A stretch of 64,000 nt of DNA, from assembly GCA_947625015.1 (NCBI GenBank), contig CANQMR010000011.1:24774-88773 (forward strand). The letters run 5' to 3'. The translations under genes were made by a program, and so were the position numbers. Below, piece after piece: positions 1-8,601 of the stretch; positions within the stretch are counted from its first letter, which is position 1, and every line of letters begins with the position of its first letter. The stretch comes from an uncultured Lachnospiraceae bacterium. Lineage in GTDB: Bacteria; Bacillota; Clostridia; Lachnospirales; Lachnospiraceae. Below the pieces are notes generated by a model, which had not been told where the DNA came from, did not search any database, and saw nothing but the letters and a program-made list of their open reading frames with translations.

Positions 1-477
1 ATTTATAAAGGATATCATTCCGATGCAGCAAGAACCCTGATTATGCCGGCAGTATCTGATGAGGTAAGAGAGTTAGTAAAGGTAACCAGAGAATGTTTTT
101 TTGAGGGAATCAAGGAAGCGGTGCCGGGCAAACATATTGCAGATATTGGCCGGGCAGTCCAGCAGTACGCAGAATCCCATGGCTATTCTGTGGTCCGGGA
201 TTTAGTCGGTCATGGCGTGGGAGCAAGGCTTCACGAGGAACCGGAAGTTCCCAATTTTGTGGAACGGGGCCGGGGCCGGGGAATGAAACTCCGTCCGGGG
301 ATGACGATTGCGGTAGAGCCCATGATTAACTTAGGAGAATTTGATGTCTACTGGGAGGATGACGACTGGACGGTGGTTACAGAGGACGGTATGCCGTCAG
401 CCCATTATGAAAACACAATTCTGATTACGGAAGGGGAACCGGAAATCCTTTCTCAGGCTCCGGGGATTCCATTATAA
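1..477 (+). CDS. map: methionine aminopeptidase type I, 3' part
   Basis: The reading frame is open from base 1, so this is the C-terminal part of a gene that begins before the window. The enzyme removes the N-terminal methionine from new proteins. Visible metal-ligand motifs of the family are HSDAAR near the window start, GHGVG, EPMIN and ENTILIT, which supply the Asp, His and two Glu ligands. A first ATG at 43 is internal and is not the start. It lies 29 bp before infA, the usual map-infA order at the end of the spc operon. The family assignment is secure; only the N-terminus is missing. Confidence 0.95.
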   Translation: MYKGYHSDAARTLIMPAVSDEVRELVKVTRECFFEGIKEAVPGKHIADIGRAVQQYAESHGYSVVRDLVGHGVGARLHEEPEVPNFVERGRGRGMKLRPGMTIAVEPMINLGEFDVYWEDDDWTVVTEDGMPSAHYENTILITEGEPEILSQAPGIPL

Positions 478-506
478 TATGAAAGAAATGACAGGAGGAT
501 TTATAT

Positions 507-725
507 ATGTCTAAAGCAGATGTAATTGAAATTGAGGGAACAGTAATAGAAAAACTCCCCAATGCAATGTTTAAAGTGGAGTTGGAAAACGGCCATGAAG
601 TGCTGGCCCATATCAGCGGCAAGCTGAGAATGAATTATATCAAGATATTACCCGGCGATAAGGTAACTTTGGAATTATCTCCTTATGATTTAACCAAAGG
701 ACGGATTAAATGGAGAGAAAAGTAG
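507..725 (+). CDS. infA: translation initiation factor IF-1
   Basis: 72 residues, the normal IF-1 length, forming a single S1-like OB fold. IF-1 binds the A site of the 30S subunit during initiation. Typical features are the start [11 protein letters not shown], the [11 protein letters not shown] segment and the end [21 protein letters not shown] ribosome binding site lies just upstream. The gene follows map and precedes rpmJ, a conserved Firmicutes order, so it is probably cotranscribed with the spc operon upstream. Confidence 0.97.
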   Translation: MSKADVIEIEGTVIEKLPNAMFKVELENGHEVLAHISGKLRMNYIKILPGDKVTLELSPYDLTKGRIKWREK

Positions 726-765
726 GCAAAACGTGCATAAATTTGTAAAATATAGAAATTTTTGC

Positions 766-794
766 TTGCAATGGTTGCACAGAAATGTTAGAAT
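766..794 (+). promoter_or_regulatory. sigma-A promoter before rpmJ
   Basis: TTGCAA at 766-771 and TAGAAT at 789-794 are separated by 17 bp, a good vegetative promoter. It lies in the infA-rpmJ gap and would give the alpha operon (rpmJ to rplQ) its own start in addition to readthrough from the spc operon. Confidence 0.65.
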
Positions 795-835
795 AGATAT
801 CCGTAGCGGACTTTTTTGAAAGGAGAGAGATTTTA

Positions 836-949
836 ATGAAGGTTAGAGCATCCGTTAAACCAATTTGCGATAAGTGCAAGATCATTAAAAGAAAAGGCAG
901 TATCAGAGTGATCTGCGAGAACCCGAAGCATAAGCAGAGACAAGGTTAG
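836..949 (+). CDS. rpmJ: 50S ribosomal protein L36
   Basis: A 37-residue protein starting [15 protein letters not shown] with the zinc-ribbon pattern of L36: CDKC, then a C and H near the end ([12 protein letters not shown]). A GAAAGGAGAGAG binding site lies 8-15 nt upstream. It sits between infA and rpsM as in most Firmicutes. The 37-aa length is exactly normal. L36 is a late-assembling 50S protein at the peptidyl transferase side. Confidence 0.96.
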   Translation: MKVRASVKPICDKCKIIKRKGSIRVICENPKHKQRQG

Positions 950-1224
950 ATGATAGCCCATCTAAGGTGTTTGCTTACCAGTTGACCAAAGTAGCACTGT
1001 ATTCCCAGTGTGAAGTTCCTTCCATATGATCATTATAAGTATGGAAGATGATGAAGAAAGCGGCTGTAGTGCAGGTTGTCATTAGCCTGTACAACATATG
1101 AATAGAAAGGATTGATGGCGAGAGGCGTATGCATTTCACCCGTATGGAATCCATACGGATACGCAGGCAGCTGTTGGTCCGCATTTTAACAAAAAGAATG
1201 AATTTATGGAGGTGCACAGTCACA
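950..1224 (+). promoter_or_regulatory. structured leader between rpmJ and rpsM
   Basis: This 275-nt gap is unusually long for the alpha operon. It contains two clear hairpins. The first pairs CTTCCATA (1019-1026) with TATGGAAG (1040-1047). The second is nested: GCGTAT (1125-1130) pairs with ATACGC (1159-1164), and inside it CCGTATGG (1140-1147) pairs with CCATACGG (1151-1158) around a 3-nt loop. The rpsM binding site GGAGG follows at 1208-1212. A leader where a ribosomal protein (S4 or S13, for example) controls the operon is a reasonable inference, but I do not recognise a named RNA family. Confidence 0.5.
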
Positions 1225-1593
1225 ATGGCTCGTATTTCAGGTGTAGATTTACCAAGAGAAAAACGTGTTGAGATTGGCCTTACCTATATCTATGGTATTG
1301 GTCTTCCATCATCTCAGCGTATTTTGAAAGAAGCAAATGTTAATCCTGACACCCGCGTTCGGGATCTGACAGATGATGAGGTTAAGAGAATCAGTGAGAT
1401 TATTAACGAGACGCAGGTTGTAGAAGGTGATTTGCGTAGAGAGATTGCTATGAATATCAAGCGGTTACAGGAGATTGGATGTTATCGCGGAATCCGTCAC
1501 AGAAAGGGATTGCCGGTGCGCGGACAGAAGACTAAGACCAATGCGAGAACGCGCAAGGGTCCGAAGAGAACTGTAGCAAATAAGAAGAAGTAA
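1225..1593 (+). CDS. rpsM: 30S ribosomal protein S13
   Basis: The start chosen is ATG 1225 ([13 protein letters not shown]), 12 nt after GGAGG; an upstream in-frame start at 1129 lies inside the hairpin leader and would add 32 unrelated residues. The 122-aa product has the S13 landmarks IYGIG, the helix-two-turn-helix middle, and the basic tail [18 protein letters not shown] that contacts the P-site tRNA and 16S rRNA. It is the first gene of the rpsM-rpsK-rpsD-rpoA-rplQ block. Confidence 0.97.
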   Translation: MARISGVDLPREKRVEIGLTYIYGIGLPSSQRILKEANVNPDTRVRDLTDDEVKRISEIINETQVVEGDLRREIAMNIKRLQEIGCYRGIRHRKGLPVRGQKTKTNARTRKGPKRTVANKKK

Positions 1594-1630
1594 TATAGTT
1601 TGATTTATATTTAACAGGAGGTTAAGTCTA

Positions 1631-2023
1631 ATGGCTAAAGTTACAAAAAAAGTGACGAAAAAGCGTGTTAAGAAGAATGTTGAGCATGGACAGGCACACA
1701 TTCAGTCATCTTTTAATAATACGATTGTTACATTAACCGATAACGAAGGCAATGCTCTTTCATGGGCAAGCGCCGGAGAACTCGGATTTAAAGGATCTAA
1801 GAAGTCTACGCCTTATGCAGCGCAGATGGCAGCAGAGGCAGCTACCAAAGCGGCTCTTGTTCATGGTTTAAGAAAAGTGGATGTCATGGTTAAGGGACCA
1901 GGTTCCGGACGTGAGGCGGCAATCCGCGCCCTTCAGGCAGCAGGGCTTGAGGTATTAAGTATTCGTGACGTGACACCGGTTCCACACAACGGTTGTCGTC
2001 CACCAAAACGTAGAAGAGTGTAA
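1631..2023 (+). CDS. rpsK: 30S ribosomal protein S11
   Basis: 130 residues, normal for S11, with a lysine-rich N-terminus, the core [15 protein letters not shown] segment (here [12 protein letters not shown]), [15 protein letters not shown], and the end [13 protein letters not shown]11 forms part of the 30S platform and the E-site mRNA path. An ACAGGAGG site precedes the ATG, and the gene is 37 bp after rpsM and 16 bp before rpsD, consistent with one transcript. Confidence 0.97.
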   Translation: MAKVTKKVTKKRVKKNVEHGQAHIQSSFNNTIVTLTDNEGNALSWASAGELGFKGSKKSTPYAAQMAAEAATKAALVHGLRKVDVMVKGPGSGREAAIRALQAAGLEVLSIRDVTPVPHNGCRPPKRRRV

Positions 2024-2039
2024 TAGGAGGTACAGTATA

Positions 2040-2633
2040 ATGGCAGTAGATAGAACACCGGTTCTTAAGAGATGCAGATCCTTAGGCATGGAGCCAATGT
2101 ATCTCGGAATTGATAAGAAATCAAAGAGACAGTTAATCAGAGCAAATAGAAAAATGAGCGAGTATGGCTTACAGCTTCGTGAGAAGCAGAAGGCAAAGTT
2201 CATTTATGGCGTATTGGAGAAGCCGTTCCGTAATCTTTATGCAAAGGCTGAGCGCATGAAGGGATTAACCGGTCCGAACCTGATGGTATTGTTGGAGTCC
2301 AGACTGGACAATGTAATTTTCCGCTTAGGTTTTGCAAGAACGCGTAAGGAAGCAAGACAGATTGTCGACCACAAGCATGTGCTTGTAAACGGCAAATGTG
2401 TTAATATTCCTTCTTATACAGTTAAGGCTGGAGATAAGATTGAGATTCGTGAAAAGAGCAAATCTTGTCAGAGATATAAAGATATTTTAGAAGTAACAGG
2501 CGGAAGATTGATTCCGGCATGGTTAGAGTCAGATCAGGAGAATCTTTCTGGTACGGTGCTTGAGTTACCACTCAGAGAGCAGATTGATGTACCTGTAAAT
2601 GAGACTCTTATCGTCGAGTTATATTCTAAGTAA
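2040..2633 (+). CDS. rpsD: 30S ribosomal protein S4
   Basis: 197 residues with the N-terminal S4 region (KRCRSLGM) and a central S4 RNA-binding domain around residues 88-150 ([18 protein letters not shown], then HKHVLVNG). S4 is a primary 16S-binding assembly protein and, in other bacteria, a translational repressor of the alpha operon, which is relevant to the structured leader at 950-1224. The N-terminal region lacks the four-cysteine zinc motif seen in some S4 paralogues. An ATAGGAGG site lies upstream. Confidence 0.97.
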   Translation: MAVDRTPVLKRCRSLGMEPMYLGIDKKSKRQLIRANRKMSEYGLQLREKQKAKFIYGVLEKPFRNLYAKAERMKGLTGPNLMVLLESRLDNVIFRLGFARTRKEARQIVDHKHVLVNGKCVNIPSYTVKAGDKIEIREKSKSCQRYKDILEVTGGRLIPAWLESDQENLSGTVLELPLREQIDVPVNETLIVELYSK

Positions 2634-2690
2634 TATCCGCCAGCGGTCTGAACTGTGGGATGTTACAAAATTTAGAAGGAGGTTCCAGAC

Positions 2691-3647
2691 GTGTTTGAAT
2701 TTGAGAAACCAAGAATTGAGATTGCGGAGATTTCAGAAGACAACAGATACGGTAGATTTGTAGTTGAACCTTTAGAGAGAGGCTATGGCACCACGCTTGG
2801 TAATTCCCTGCGGAGAATTATGTTATCATCATTACCGGGTTCCGCTGTAAGCTATGTAAAGATTAAAGGGGTCTTACATGAGTTTAGTTCTATTCCGGGT
2901 GTGAAAGAAGATGTGACTGAGATTATCATGAACATCAAGGAACTGGCAATTAAAAATAACAGCGCTTCCAGCGAACCGAAGCAGGCATATATTGAATATG
3001 TTGGAGAAGGTGTAGTGACCGCAGCAGATATTCATGTGGACAGTGATATTGAGATTCTGAATCCGGATTTGGTGATTGCTACATTGAGCGGTCCGGAAGC
3101 AAGATTTGATATGGAACTGACCATTACCAAAGGCAGAGGCTATGTAGGTTCCGATAAGAATAAGAAGGATGATACTTCTATTGACGTAATTGCGATAGAT
3201 TCCATTTATACTCCGGTAGAGCGTGTGAATCTTACAGTGGAGAATACTCGTGTCGGTCAGATTACCGATTACGATAAACTTACATTGGACGTATATACCA
3301 ATGGAACTTTAGCTCCGGATGAGGCGGTCAGTCTGGCGGCAAAGGTATTAAGCGAGCATTTGAACTTATTTATTGATTTGTCTGAGAACGCTAAATCTGC
3401 CGAGGTTATGGTTGAGAAGGAAGACAATGAGAAAGAAAAAGTATTAGAGATGAACATTGATGAGTTAGAGTTGTCAGTACGTTCATTTAACTGCTTAAAG
3501 CGGGCAGGTATCAATACGGTTGAGGAATTGACCAGCAAGACTCCGGAGGATATGATGAAGGTTCGGAATTTGGGACGCAAGTCTTTAGAGGAAGTGCTGA
3601 ATAAGTTAAAGGAACTTGGATTATCCTTAAACAGCGGAGACGACTAA
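2691..3647 (+). CDS. rpoA: RNA polymerase alpha subunit
   Basis: 318 residues starting at GTG 2691, preceded by AGAAGGAGG. The N-terminal dimerisation and assembly domain spans about residues 1-230 ([22 protein letters not shown]). After an acidic and lysine-rich linker near 235-250, the C-terminal domain starts at about 255 ([16 protein letters not shown] and [15 protein letters not shown]), the part that touches UP elements and activators. Length and order are normal. It is followed directly by rplQ. Confidence 0.98.
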   Translation: MFEFEKPRIEIAEISEDNRYGRFVVEPLERGYGTTLGNSLRRIMLSSLPGSAVSYVKIKGVLHEFSSIPGVKEDVTEIIMNIKELAIKNNSASSEPKQAYIEYVGEGVVTAADIHVDSDIEILNPDLVIATLSGPEARFDMELTITKGRGYVGSDKNKKDDTSIDVIAIDSIYTPVERVNLTVENTRVGQITDYDKLTLDVYTNGTLAPDEAVSLAAKVLSEHLNLFIDLSENAKSAEVMVEKEDNEKEKVLEMNIDELELSVRSFNCLKRAGINTVEELTSKTPEDMMKVRNLGRKSLEEVLNKLKELGLSLNSGDD

Positions 3648-3709
3648 TTATTATAAGAGAATACACTTAAGCCGAATAATAGTAAGCAAAGTGAAGGAGG
3701 ATGTACATC

Positions 3710-4246
3710 ATGGCAATGTATAGAAAGCTTGGAAAGAAACAGGCAGCCAGAAAGGCATTACTGCGTAACCAGGTTACACAGTTATTATATCATGGTAAGA
3801 TTAGAACCACAGAGGCAAGAGCAAAAGAGATCCGCAAGATTGCGGAGAGCCTGATTGCAATGGCAGTTAAGGAAAAGGATAACTATGATGAGGTTACGGT
3901 AACGGCCAAGGTTGCAAAGAAGGATAAAGACGGCAAGAGAATCAAAGAGGTTGTAGACGGCAAGAAAGTTACCGTATACGACGAGGTTGAGAAGAAGGTT
4001 AAGAAGGATCAGCCGTCAAGACTTCATGCAAGAAGACAGATGTTAAAGGTTCTCTATCCGGTGGTTGAGGTTCCTGCTGAAGGAGCCGGCAGAAAGCGCA
4101 GTACCAAAAAGGTAGATTTGCCGGAGAAGTTATTTGATGAGTATGGACCGAAATATGCAGGCCGTAACGGTGGTTATACAAGAATCATTAAGATTGGACC
4201 GCGTAAGGGCGATGCAGCAATGGAAGTTATTATCGAATTAGTATAA
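3710..4246 (+). CDS. rplQ: 50S ribosomal protein L17, long form
   Basis: Start taken as ATG 3710 (MAMYRKLGKK), 9 nt after AAGGAGG; the upstream ATG at 3701 abuts that site and adds only three residues. At 178 aa it is far longer than the roughly 115-130 aa of most L17. The extra length is a charged, lysine-rich insertion after the N-terminal core, around residues 62-100 (DKDGKRIKEV, EVEKKVKKDQPSRLHARRQ). The C-terminal part ends in the typical GGYTRIIKIGPRKGDAA. I associate the long form with Lachnospiraceae. Last gene of the alpha operon, followed by a hairpin. Confidence 0.95.
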   Translation: MAMYRKLGKKQAARKALLRNQVTQLLYHGKIRTTEARAKEIRKIAESLIAMAVKEKDNYDEVTVTAKVAKKDKDGKRIKEVVDGKKVTVYDEVEKKVKKDQPSRLHARRQMLKVLYPVVEVPAEGAGRKRSTKKVDLPEKLFDEYGPKYAGRNGGYTRIIKIGPRKGDAAMEVIIELV

Positions 4247-4264
4247 CACAGCATATAAGGATAG

Positions 4265-4300
4265 GATAGGGGACTGTAAAACAGTCCCCTATCTTGCTGT
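4265..4300 (+). terminator. hairpin terminator after rplQ
   Basis: A perfect 12-bp stem, GATAGGGGACTG (4265-4276) with CAGTCCCCTATC (4282-4293), around TAAAA. Only a short, interrupted T run follows, so partial readthrough into the ecf genes starting 37 bp later is likely. Confidence 0.75.
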
Positions 4301-4329
4301 ACGGGTAAGATTTGCTGAGAGGCTTCAAA

Positions 4330-6159
4330 ATGGGATTGATTGATATAAAAAATGTGACATTTGAATATTTCAGACGGGACGAAAACGGCGATGTGGAGGA
4401 AATGATAGAAGCTCTCCGGGATATCTCCCTTGAGGTAAAGGAAGGAGAGTTTATAGCCATTGTGGGACAAAATGGCTCCGGAAAATCCACTCTTGCCAGA
4501 CAGATCAATGCCCTGCTGCTGCCCGGCCAGGGAGAGGTCATTGTCGACGGTATGGATACCAGAGACGAGGAATGGCGGCTTTCCATAAGGCAGAGAGCCG
4601 GTATGGTATTTCAAAATCCGGACAACCAGATGGTGGGCAACATTGTGGAGGAGGACATTGCCTTTGGCCCGGAAAATCTGGGCGTCTCCACAGAGGAGAT
4701 CTGGAACCGGGTAGAGGAAACCCTGACGGCAACGGATATGGAGGAGTACCGTACCCAGTCCCCGAACCGGCTTTCCGGGGGACAGAAACAGCGGGTGGCT
4801 ATTGCCGGCGTGCTGGCCATGGAGCCGAAATGCATTATTTTTGATGAAGCCACAGCGATGTTAGATCCAAAAGGCCGGGAGAAGATGATAAAGCTGGTGA
4901 AGACCTTGCAGGAGGAAAGAGGAATTACGGTTATCCTGATTACCCATCACATGGATGAAGTGTTGTATGCGGATAAGGTTTTTGTGATGAAACAGGGGGA
5001 AATTATGGATAGCGGAGCGCCGGAGTACATATTTTCCCAAAGGGAACTTTTGGAGGAATGCGGGCTTGAAATGCCGCCCCTTTACCAATATCTGTATTTT
5101 CTGTCAGGGCAGGAAATAATATCGATGGCGGAAATGAAAACTGTCCGGGCGGAAAAGGATTTAAGCCGTCTGCTTCAGGAAAAATATGGCAAAACAGCAG
5201 AAAAAGCAGCCGCAGGAATGAAGACTGCGCCTTTGACAGATAGAGAAATAGCGGAAAAACAGGCAGAAAGCGATATGGTTCGGGAAACCGTCGGGGAACA
5301 TACGCTGACAAAGGGCATTTTGTTAAACCATGTCAGCTATTCCTATAATGTGGGATTTGCCCACGAGAGAAAGGTTTTGCAGGATATAAGCCTTGGGATT
5401 GACAAGGGGGAGTTCGTGGCGGTTATTGGACACACAGGCTCCGGGAAATCCACGCTGTTACAGCATTTGAACGGTTTGTACCTGCCGACGGAGGGAAATG
5501 TATATTTTAATGGAAGGGATATTGCGGAGAAGGATTTCCCGATAAAAGAACTGCGCCAAAAGGCGGGTATGGTGTTCCAGTATCCGGAATATCAGCTTTT
5601 TGCGGAGACGGTGGAGCAGGATGTGTGTTTTGGCCCGGAAAATATGGATATTCCCAGAGTGGAGGCGCAAAAAAGGGCATATGAGGCGCTTGCTGCGGTA
5701 GGGCTTCCGGATGACATCTATGACGCTTCGCCTTTGCAACTTTCCGGGGGACAGAAACGGCGGGCAGCCATTGCCGGAGTACTGGCCATGCGGCCTGAAT
5801 ATCTGATTTTGGACGAGCCCACAGCAGGGTTAGACCCTGTCTCGGCAAAAGAGCTTTTGCAGATGCTCAAGAAATTGCAGACCGGGCAGGGAATGGCCAT
5901 CGTCATGGTCTCCCACGATATGGAGGAAGTGGCGGAGTATGCGGACCGGGTGGTTGTGTTAGACCAGGGGAAAATCTGTATGGACTGCACTGTGTCAGAG
6001 GCGTTTGGACAGGCGGATTTGTTAGAGCGGCTGGGCCTTTCTGTGCCGGTTGGCATTAAGCTGTTGAAAGACCTTGGCGGCGCCGGAGTTTCCGTAGATA
6101 CAAATCAATGCAGGATGGCGGATATCTGCGGGGAATTGATGAAATTGCAGGAGGCATAA
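4330..6159 (+). CDS. fused ECF transporter ATPase pair (EcfA1-EcfA2)
   Basis: A 609-aa protein holding two complete ABC ATPases that are normally separate genes. Start chosen at ATG 4330 (MGLIDIKNV), 7 nt after GAGAGG; a TTG at 4312 is less likely. First domain: Walker A GQNGSGKST at residues 46-54, signature LSGGQKQR, Walker B CIIFDEATAMLD, switch His in ITHHMDE. A linker of about 60 residues follows. Second domain: GHTGSGKST, LSGGQKRR, YLILDEPTAGLD, VSHDMEE. All catalytic residues are present in both. With EcfT it forms the shared energising module for vitamin uptake S components, none of which is in this window. Confidence 0.93.
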   Translation: MGLIDIKNVTFEYFRRDENGDVEEMIEALRDISLEVKEGEFIAIVGQNGSGKSTLARQINALLLPGQGEVIVDGMDTRDEEWRLSIRQRAGMVFQNPDNQMVGNIVEEDIAFGPENLGVSTEEIWNRVEETLTATDMEEYRTQSPNRLSGGQKQRVAIAGVLAMEPKCIIFDEATAMLDPKGREKMIKLVKTLQEERGITVILITHHMDEVLYADKVFVMKQGEIMDSGAPEYIFSQRELLEECGLEMPPLYQYLYFLSGQEIISMAEMKTVRAEKDLSRLLQEKYGKTAEKAAAGMKTAPLTDREIAEKQAESDMVRETVGEHTLTKGILLNHVSYSYNVGFAHERKVLQDISLGIDKGEFVAVIGHTGSGKSTLLQHLNGLYLPTEGNVYFNGRDIAEKDFPIKELRQKAGMVFQYPEYQLFAETVEQDVCFGPENMDIPRVEAQKRAYEALAAVGLPDDIYDASPLQLSGGQKRRAAIAGVLAMRPEYLILDEPTAGLDPVSAKELLQMLKKLQTGQGMAIVMVSHDMEEVAEYADRVVVLDQGKICMDCTVSEAFGQADLLERLGLSVPVGIKLLKDLGGAGVSVDTNQCRMADICGELMKLQEA

Positions 6160-6962
6160 TGGGTAAGGATATCACAATCGGACAATTTTATAATGTGGAC
6201 TCTGTGATTCACCGCCTTGACCCCAGAACAAAGCTCGTCTTTACTCTGGTGTATGTGACGACCCTGTTTTTTGCCAGAAATCCCTATCTGTATGCGGCGG
6301 CATTTGTAACGCTGGCAATATATATCGGCTTGTCAAAGGTTCCCCTTAAATTTATCTTTAGGGGGCTAAGGCCGTTAATGTTGATTATAATATTCATGGT
6401 GCTTGTGAATCTGTTTACGGTTCCCGGCGCAAAGATTTTGTTTCAGTGGGGCTTTCTGCGGATTACGGAGGCCGGTCTGGTGTCGGCGGTCTATCTGGGA
6501 CTGCGGCTGGTTTTTATGCTGATTGGCTCCTCCATGATGACCTACACCACTACGCCAAACGCCTTAACGGACGGGTTGGAGAAAATGCTGGGGGGCCTCA
6601 AAAAGATTAAGGTGCCGGTGCATGAATTTGCCATGATTATGGCGATTGCCCTGCGCTTTGTCCCGGTTCTGACAGAGGAGATGGAGCGGATTCGGAAGGC
6701 CCAGACTGCAAGGGGCGTGGACTTTCAGGAGGGAAATCTGTTTGTCCGGTTAAAAAAGCTGATGCCCATTTTGGTGCCGCTTTTTGTCTCGGCCATAAGG
6801 AGAAGCAACGAGCTGGCTTTAGCTATGGATGCCAGATGCTATCATGGGGGCGAGGGGAGAACCAAAATGAAACCCTTGCGGTATAAAAGAGCAGACGGGT
6901 TTGCATATATTTTTGTGGTGTTTTATCTGGCTTTCATGATAAGCATGGCAGTTATGCTGTAG
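6159..6962 (+). CDS. ecfT: ECF transporter transmembrane protein EcfT
   Basis: 267 aa from ATG 6159, which overlaps the ATPase stop codon (TAATG) behind GCAGGAGG, showing translational coupling. Several hydrophobic segments are visible, plus the conserved cytoplasmic coupling region with the Ala-Arg-Gly motif (AQTARGVD), which contacts the ATPase grooves, and a second Arg-rich motif near SNELALAMDARCY. EcfT links the ATPases to the substrate-binding S proteins in the membrane. The order ecfA-ecfT-truA-rplM-rpsI is standard in Firmicutes. Confidence 0.95.
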   Translation: MGKDITIGQFYNVDSVIHRLDPRTKLVFTLVYVTTLFFARNPYLYAAAFVTLAIYIGLSKVPLKFIFRGLRPLMLIIIFMVLVNLFTVPGAKILFQWGFLRITEAGLVSAVYLGLRLVFMLIGSSMMTYTTTPNALTDGLEKMLGGLKKIKVPVHEFAMIMAIALRFVPVLTEEMERIRKAQTARGVDFQEGNLFVRLKKLMPILVPLFVSAIRRSNELALAMDARCYHGGEGRTKMKPLRYKRADGFAYIFVVFYLAFMISMAVML

Positions 6963-7021
6963 CCGATGAAATTATTTTATCAGAAGTGATGCTTAAAATA
7001 ATGTGATAAATGGAGATTGCG

Positions 7022-7786
7022 ATGAAACGGATTAAACTGACTGTGGCCTACGACGGAACCAACTACTGTGGCTGGCAGATTCAAAAAAACGGAATTACAG
7101 TGGAAGAAGTACTCAATCAGACCTTGAGCCGGTTTTTCGGGCAGGAGATTGCAGTAATTGGAGCGAGCCGGACGGATTCCGGCGTCCATGCGTTAGGCAA
7201 TGTGGCGGTCTTTGATGCGGAAGTGACTATGCCTCCGGATAAAATCAGCTATGCGGTCAATAATCTGCTGCCCGATGATATCCGGATTCAGAAGTCTGAG
7301 GAGGTGGCGCCGGATTTTCATCCCCGGTACTGCGATACCAGAAAGACCTATGAATACCGTATCTATAACGCCCAATTTCCCGATCCCTTAGTCCGGCTGT
7401 ATTCCCTGTTCGTATACTATCATTTGGATGAGACAAAAATGCAGGAGGCCGCTGATTACCTTGTGGGGGAACACGACTTTAAGAGCTTCTGCACCCCTAA
7501 GGATGACGTCGATAACACAGTGCGTACCATCTACTACATCAAGGTTATCCGGGAGGGGAACATGGTGCGCATACGAATCAACGGCAACGGATTCCTCTAC
7601 AACATGGTAAGAATTATGGTAGGCACTCTGCTAAAAGTGGGAATGGGAATGATTGAGCCCATTCAAGTCAAGCAAATCTTAGAGGCCAGAGACCGAACCC
7701 GGGCGGGCCACAAAGCGGCTGCCTGCGGCCTCACCCTACTAGAAATCGAGTACCCCAATGAAAGTTGCTCCCCCTATTCCGGTTAA
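7022..7786 (+). CDS. truA: tRNA pseudouridine(38-40) synthase TruA
   Basis: 254 aa from ATG 7022 (MKRIKLTVAYDG), 6 nt after GGAG; the ATG at 7010 lies on that site. TruA isomerises uridines 38-40 in tRNA anticodon arms. The catalytic aspartate is in GASRTDSGVHALGNV, and YEYRIYN and FLYNMVRIMVGTLL are typical of the family. It follows ecfT, as is usual. Its stop codon is only 3 nt from the left end of a large palindrome (7790-8281), which may serve as its terminator. Confidence 0.96.
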   Translation: MKRIKLTVAYDGTNYCGWQIQKNGITVEEVLNQTLSRFFGQEIAVIGASRTDSGVHALGNVAVFDAEVTMPPDKISYAVNNLLPDDIRIQKSEEVAPDFHPRYCDTRKTYEYRIYNAQFPDPLVRLYSLFVYYHLDETKMQEAADYLVGEHDFKSFCTPKDDVDNTVRTIYYIKVIREGNMVRIRINGNGFLYNMVRIMVGTLLKVGMGMIEPIQVKQILEARDRTRAGHKAAACGLTLLEIEYPNESCSPYSG

Positions 7787-7789
7787 TTT

Positions 7790-8281
7790 CCCGGTTTTGG
7801 CGGGTATCTTTCTCTTATCCGCCGCCTCATAGTGTGCCCACCGCCGCAAGATAATCTTTTTCCCGATTTTCCCGACACGCGGTTTTTTAGAAATCCACTG
7901 CCGGTCCGTCCTGCATAATGCACGTGCGAAGAAGTGTCTGAGCACCGGGTTTGGGGTGCTGGGCAAACATCATGCAGCCACGCTTGCGCTCTGTCGAAAA
8001 CGCAGCGGTACGTAAGCGGAGGCCCGATTTCTTATCTGCCGCATGGCGGATTATTGCAGAGCCTCCGCAAGTACCGGCGTTTTCAAAGGGGCTGCTGATG
8101 TTTCCCAGTCACCCCTTCCCGGTGTGAGTTCTTCGTAAGCACGTGCAATAAAATATGCAGGACGGACCGGCAGCAGGATTTCTTAAAACCGATGGCAGTG
8201 CGGGAAAATGGGAAAAGATTATTCTGCGGCGGTTTTCAGATATAAACGGCGGATAAGAGAAAGATACCCGCCAAAACCGGG
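7790..8281 (-). repeat. 492-bp long palindromic element (copy D)
   Basis: An imperfect palindrome spanning nearly the whole truA-rplM gap. The outermost 35 bp (7790-7824) and the last 35 bp (8247-8281) are perfect reverse complements, beginning CCCGGTTTTGGCGGG. Pairing continues inward with interruptions, including CCGGTCCGTCCTGCAT near 7901 against ATGCAGGACGGACCGG near 8157, down to GCGGAGGC (8016-8023) with GCCTCCGC (8061-8068). Reverse-complemented, its core shares GCCGGTACTT, GTACCGCTGCG and GCGCAAGCGTG with the copies at 27708, 33805 and 34178, so I assign it to the same family on the minus strand. No credible ORF lies inside. The rest of the gap holds the rplM promoter and leader. Confidence 0.85.
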
Positions 8282-8341
8282 GGAAAGTAATGAAAAGGGG
8301 TAGAAATGTACAATTTTGGTGGATTTTAGGGAAAAAATTCG

Positions 8342-8370
8342 TTGACAGGGAAGGGTATTTATAATATAAT
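8342..8370 (+). promoter_or_regulatory. consensus sigma-A promoter for rplM-rpsI
   Basis: TTGACA at 8342-8347 and TATAAT at 8365-8370 with a 17-bp spacer: a perfect consensus vegetative promoter, as expected for ribosomal protein genes. Confidence 0.93.
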
Positions 8371-8601
8371 ATTTAACTGTGACGATAGGCAAAGACTGTG
8401 CAAATGCCACTAGCCCCGGCGTTGTGCGGTTTTGAAATCACTTGATGTTCGGTTGTCAAACCCACTTCAACCGGAACGCCAGGTGGTGATAGAAGAAGTC
8501 ATTTCATATGATATGGAGGAGAGTGCTGTTTCGGACATTGCAGCATAATCTGTGTGTTTGTATGAAGGACGGTAATATTGGATGATTTAAGGAGGAACAC
8601 C
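8371..8601 (+). promoter_or_regulatory. long 5' leader of rplM, candidate L13 leader
   Basis: About 220 nt separate the predicted transcription start from the rplM start. The stretch has several complementary blocks, for example GGCGTT (8418-8423) with AACGCC (8475-8480). L13 leaders controlling rplM-rpsI are known in Firmicutes; I could not match this one to the known consensus by eye, so the function is an inference from position, length and the strong promoter. Confidence 0.45.

Noticed and set aside
7739..7966. ORF running from the truA end into palindrome D
   Set aside because: Crosses a palindromic arm, has no binding site and no domain; not a gene.
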